Under the pieces are notes generated by a model that worked only from the letters and a program-made list of their open reading frames with translations, ran no database searches and was not told the origin of the DNA. From the NCBI RefSeq assembly GCF_020295405.1, contig NZ_JADEYP010000009.1:1-64000 (forward strand): a stretch of DNA of 64,000 nt, read 5' to 3'. The DNA comes from Sphingobacterium bovistauri (GTDB lineage: Bacteria > Bacteroidota > Bacteroidia > Sphingobacteriales > Sphingobacteriaceae). The position numbers and the translations under genes are program-made. Each line of letters starts with the position of its first letter. The stretch's first letter is position 1. Positions 62,801 to 64,000 of this stretch are shown here, in pieces.

Positions 62801-64000
62801 AGGCAAATTGTTCAAAAAGATGCTGATTTATTTTCTACATTCTTCCCTATTATTCTGACTTCTCCAGATGTCGCAAGTAATTTGTTCAAAGGAATGAACG
62901 GCTACTTCGACATTGTGATGTTTGATGAAGCAAGTCAGTTGCGATTAGAAGATAATTTGCCAGCAATTTTAAAAGGTAAACAAATAATTATTGCAGGTGA
63001 TGAGCACCAAATGCCACCGTCCAATTATTTCAGTAAAGTGTTTGACGGTTCAGTTGAAGATGAAGACGATATTGAAGAAGAAGAAGTAATAAGAGTTGAT
63101 AAAGATGATATTTTATTGTCTTGTGAATCACTTCTCGATTTTGGTACAGAGCTGAATTTTCAAAAGAAACATTTAGATTTTCATTACCGTTCACGACACC
63201 CATTTTTGATTGATTTTTCAAATTACGCTTTTTACAATCAAAGATTAAAACCTTTGCCTAACAATTTTGATTATGTTCCGATAAAATACATTCAAGTAAA
63301 TGGAACTTTTTCTGAACACACCAACACAGCGGAAGCGGAAATGGTTTTGTCTATCATTGACAAGAACATTAACCGTTTACCAAATGGAGAATATCCAACA
63401 ATTGGAATTGCAACATTCAACATTGCACAACGCAACCTGATAAAAAGCATGATTTTAGAACGACAAAAGTTTTCAAAATATGCGGATTTCAACGCTAAAA
63501 TTCAGGAATTGGAAGAAAACGGAATGTTTGTAAAAAATTTAGAGAACATCCAGGGAGATGAACGAGATGTAATCATACTCTCAACGACTTACGGAAAAGG
63601 TAAAGACGGAAAATTTGCCCAAAGATTTGGACCAATCAACCACTCAAAAGGTTATAAACTATTGAATGTGATTGTTACAAGAGCTAAGTATAAAGTGTAT
63701 TGCTGTTCATCAATACCCGAAACGGTTTTTATGAACTACAAAGAACATCTAACTATAGAAGGTTCAAACAATAAAAGAGCAGTTTTATATGCTTATTTGG
63801 CATACTGCAAAGCAGTAAGTGAGGCAGACAATGATTCACGTTTATCTGTTCTTACAACACTTGCTGAAAATACTACGAATAGTGCAGGTATAAATCCAAG
63901 AGATTTTGGTGAGTTAGAATCGCCTTTTGAAGAAGAAGTATATCAAAGTTTGGTTGACTATTTTGGAACAGAAAAACTAATTCCGCAATTACAATTTGCG
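59822..64000 (+). CDS. very large SF1 helicase with probable C-terminal nuclease domain (truncated by window)
   Basis: An open frame of at least 1393 codons, running off the right edge. Residues 1-300 are a divergent N-terminal region (DUF4011-like position). The SF1 helicase core is split by a long coiled-coil insertion (about 420-900). Motif I is GPPGTGKS (317-324). Motif II is MFDEASQL (Asp1035), preceded by the typical TSPDVASNLF. Motif III is AGDEHQMPP (about 1059), motif V is NIQGDERDVIILST, and motif VI is NVIVTRAK (about 1284). At residue 1367 SPFEEEVYQSLVDYFG begins, which resembles the start of the Vsr-like REase domain at the end of such helicases. Large helicase-nuclease fusions of this kind occur in phage-defence loci. 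Start codon ATG at 59822, 83 bp after the radC remnant. Confidence 0.85.
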   Translation, partial: MILSEKLLAELQRRLKIGNRRGVHLNAIPANSRYKFDLNRLSHIDKDLPNNFIKALLSEQPLKFRISWKENVPDLNSLFEEEQTQLVRITKAFENLINQTEVIESEKGINTFGFGFPILARRDKADNKLTVAPVLIWSLKIKRTKEFNTWEILRNEDDPIYINEVLINHLQSDSNVEIEQIPSEMLDDGLIKINELIDICTKLIKIVNTSSPDDLEEIFREKLDKIVSIGDKAHYEKLPLNSTNSFVEFGGLFSIFEVQKQNIINDYGNLMELQGIDISLDDLKEHTFQPISSVETDPSQQSILHSLEVTRNVLIQGPPGTGKSQTLTAVLINALENNKKTIVVCEKRTALEVLYNALIEKGLDYHCVLIRDIVKDRKTVVDSVRDRVDNSEYKSYTYKSSKDTLENIINKAKTLITNINGKHHKLDQKIIGSKSWTDVVGNLLAELRNNDDNNKLNIEKAGFSYSAHELNTLLDLVQKGQTFYTNFKPIESKSFFNPTKLVGDNPYIIEQNINDDFDFYTSELQQIKQLVETNRDEYKTLRKAELDKQITNIQNAIKQILAKENELSSLISTTKEKYCKFRQNEFCLQIENFNLIAKEIEKIFNENINNSDLINEKKINSFIYKLLATFSKNKKQTITDHSALQNSFSQLEKHLSNAKDIKSESFQGSLTNNNTTFKNVKSSLSEIKNSFDTKIETEFSGFNLNTILEVSNNHFQKIENEISNANTETHTLLQSIKTDFSNYLAEIEKLLQTLANELNKSKDIKLHYTFDKSFSDNKATLLIIQPKIEEIQNEFEAKTQNEFQKISLLKANASDIDIKSLPILQEKSNSLVSKFNSDNWLKAQLKTTDFYSFLTQLETFIEVKNEYFNSEQDLFLAEFKWFQFYNSLSENEKTIVKELKPKTNWRKPFLIFYLDSLLRVSASGGDLPVNDEEHKELDATLSGIEKEQLKYIKQFWYSKQIGATQLFIQNNYGLSVENLYNKRSSRNFKRLSLRQIVQKDADLFSTFFPIILTSPDVASNLFKGMNGYFDIVMFDEASQLRLEDNLPAILKGKQIIIAGDEHQMPPSNYFSKVFDGSVEDEDDIEEEEVIRVDKDDILLSCESLLDFGTELNFQKKHLDFHYRSRHPFLIDFSNYAFYNQRLKPLPNNFDYVPIKYIQVNGTFSEHTNTAEAEMVLSIIDKNINRLPNGEYPTIGIATFNIAQRNLIKSMILERQKFSKYADFNAKIQELEENGMFVKNLENIQGDERDVIILSTTYGKGKDGKFAQRFGPINHSKGYKLLNVIVTRAKYKVYCCSSIPETVFMNYKEHLTIEGSNNKRAVLYAYLAYCKAVSEADNDSRLSVLTTLAENTTNSAGINPRDFGELESPFEEEVYQSLVDYFGTEKLIPQLQFA

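Overview
The window looks like a chromosome segment of an AT-rich Bacteroidota, most likely a Sphingobacteriaceae member (Sphingobacterium/Pedobacter type). The evidence is the low GC content, repeated TAnnTTTG -7 promoter boxes, many SPII lipoproteins, a TonB receptor with a CarboxypepD_reg-like N-terminus, fimbrillins, and mobile-element genes typical of the phylum (DUF3853, MobC, Bacteroidetes-type integrases). The genus assignment is inference; no rRNA gene is present to test it.

Layout. 1-2.6 kb: the end of an integrated element, with an integrase whose 5' end faces the 3' end of a tRNA-Ser(GCU) gene; the rest of the element lies left of the window. 2.6-43.5 kb: mostly ordinary chromosome. 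It holds a 7TM-HD phosphohydrolase, rpe, two different aconitases (AcnB and a mitochondrial-type enzyme) separated by a lipoprotein and a DinB gene, tRNA-Arg(CCG), and a TonB receptor/lipoprotein pair with repeated operator-like sequences upstream. These are followed by a UbiB-like kinase, a cell-surface locus of three lipoproteins (two fimbrillin-FGE-fold fusions and a plain fimbrillin) next to a membrane TPR regulator, a ClC channel, a PAS-LuxR regulator, a UbiD-like decarboxylase, a degenerate cryptochrome, sucAB, a dihaem cytochrome c, a fatty-acid desaturase, GH43, ppnP and a Rieske protein.

43.5-64 kb: accessory DNA. After a small lipoprotein, a nonsense-broken membrane protein and an HNH nuclease comes a fossil integrase. 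Next is a mobilizable element running rightwards: an integrase frameshifted in a T8 tract, an unknown coupled gene, a split HipB-HipS-HipT toxin-antitoxin operon with three evenly spaced operators, DUF3853 and a RepA-like ATPase followed by an iteron-like TCGTAA/TTACGA array. Then come a candidate oriT, MobC, a MOBP-type relaxase and a membrane coiled-coil protein. Beyond them lies a cargo zone that has been turned over: an intact RadC-family gene, a two-gene operon encoding a tandem NTase-HEPN protein and an unknown partner, a divergent XRE regulator, an AlbA-type ATP-binding gene killed by three TAA codons, a second broken radC copy, and a very large SF1 helicase (at least 1393 codons) running off the right edge into what looks like a C-terminal nuclease domain.

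How it fits together. The chromosomal part serves central metabolism (aconitases, 2-oxoglutarate dehydrogenase, epimerase), metal/TonB uptake and surface adhesion. The right-hand 18 kb is a mobile island whose cargo (HipBST, HEPN operon, helicase-nuclease) is of the stress or defence kind. The best candidates for something not yet described are the NTase-HEPN two-gene operon, the giant helicase at the edge, and the fimbrillin-FGE fusions.
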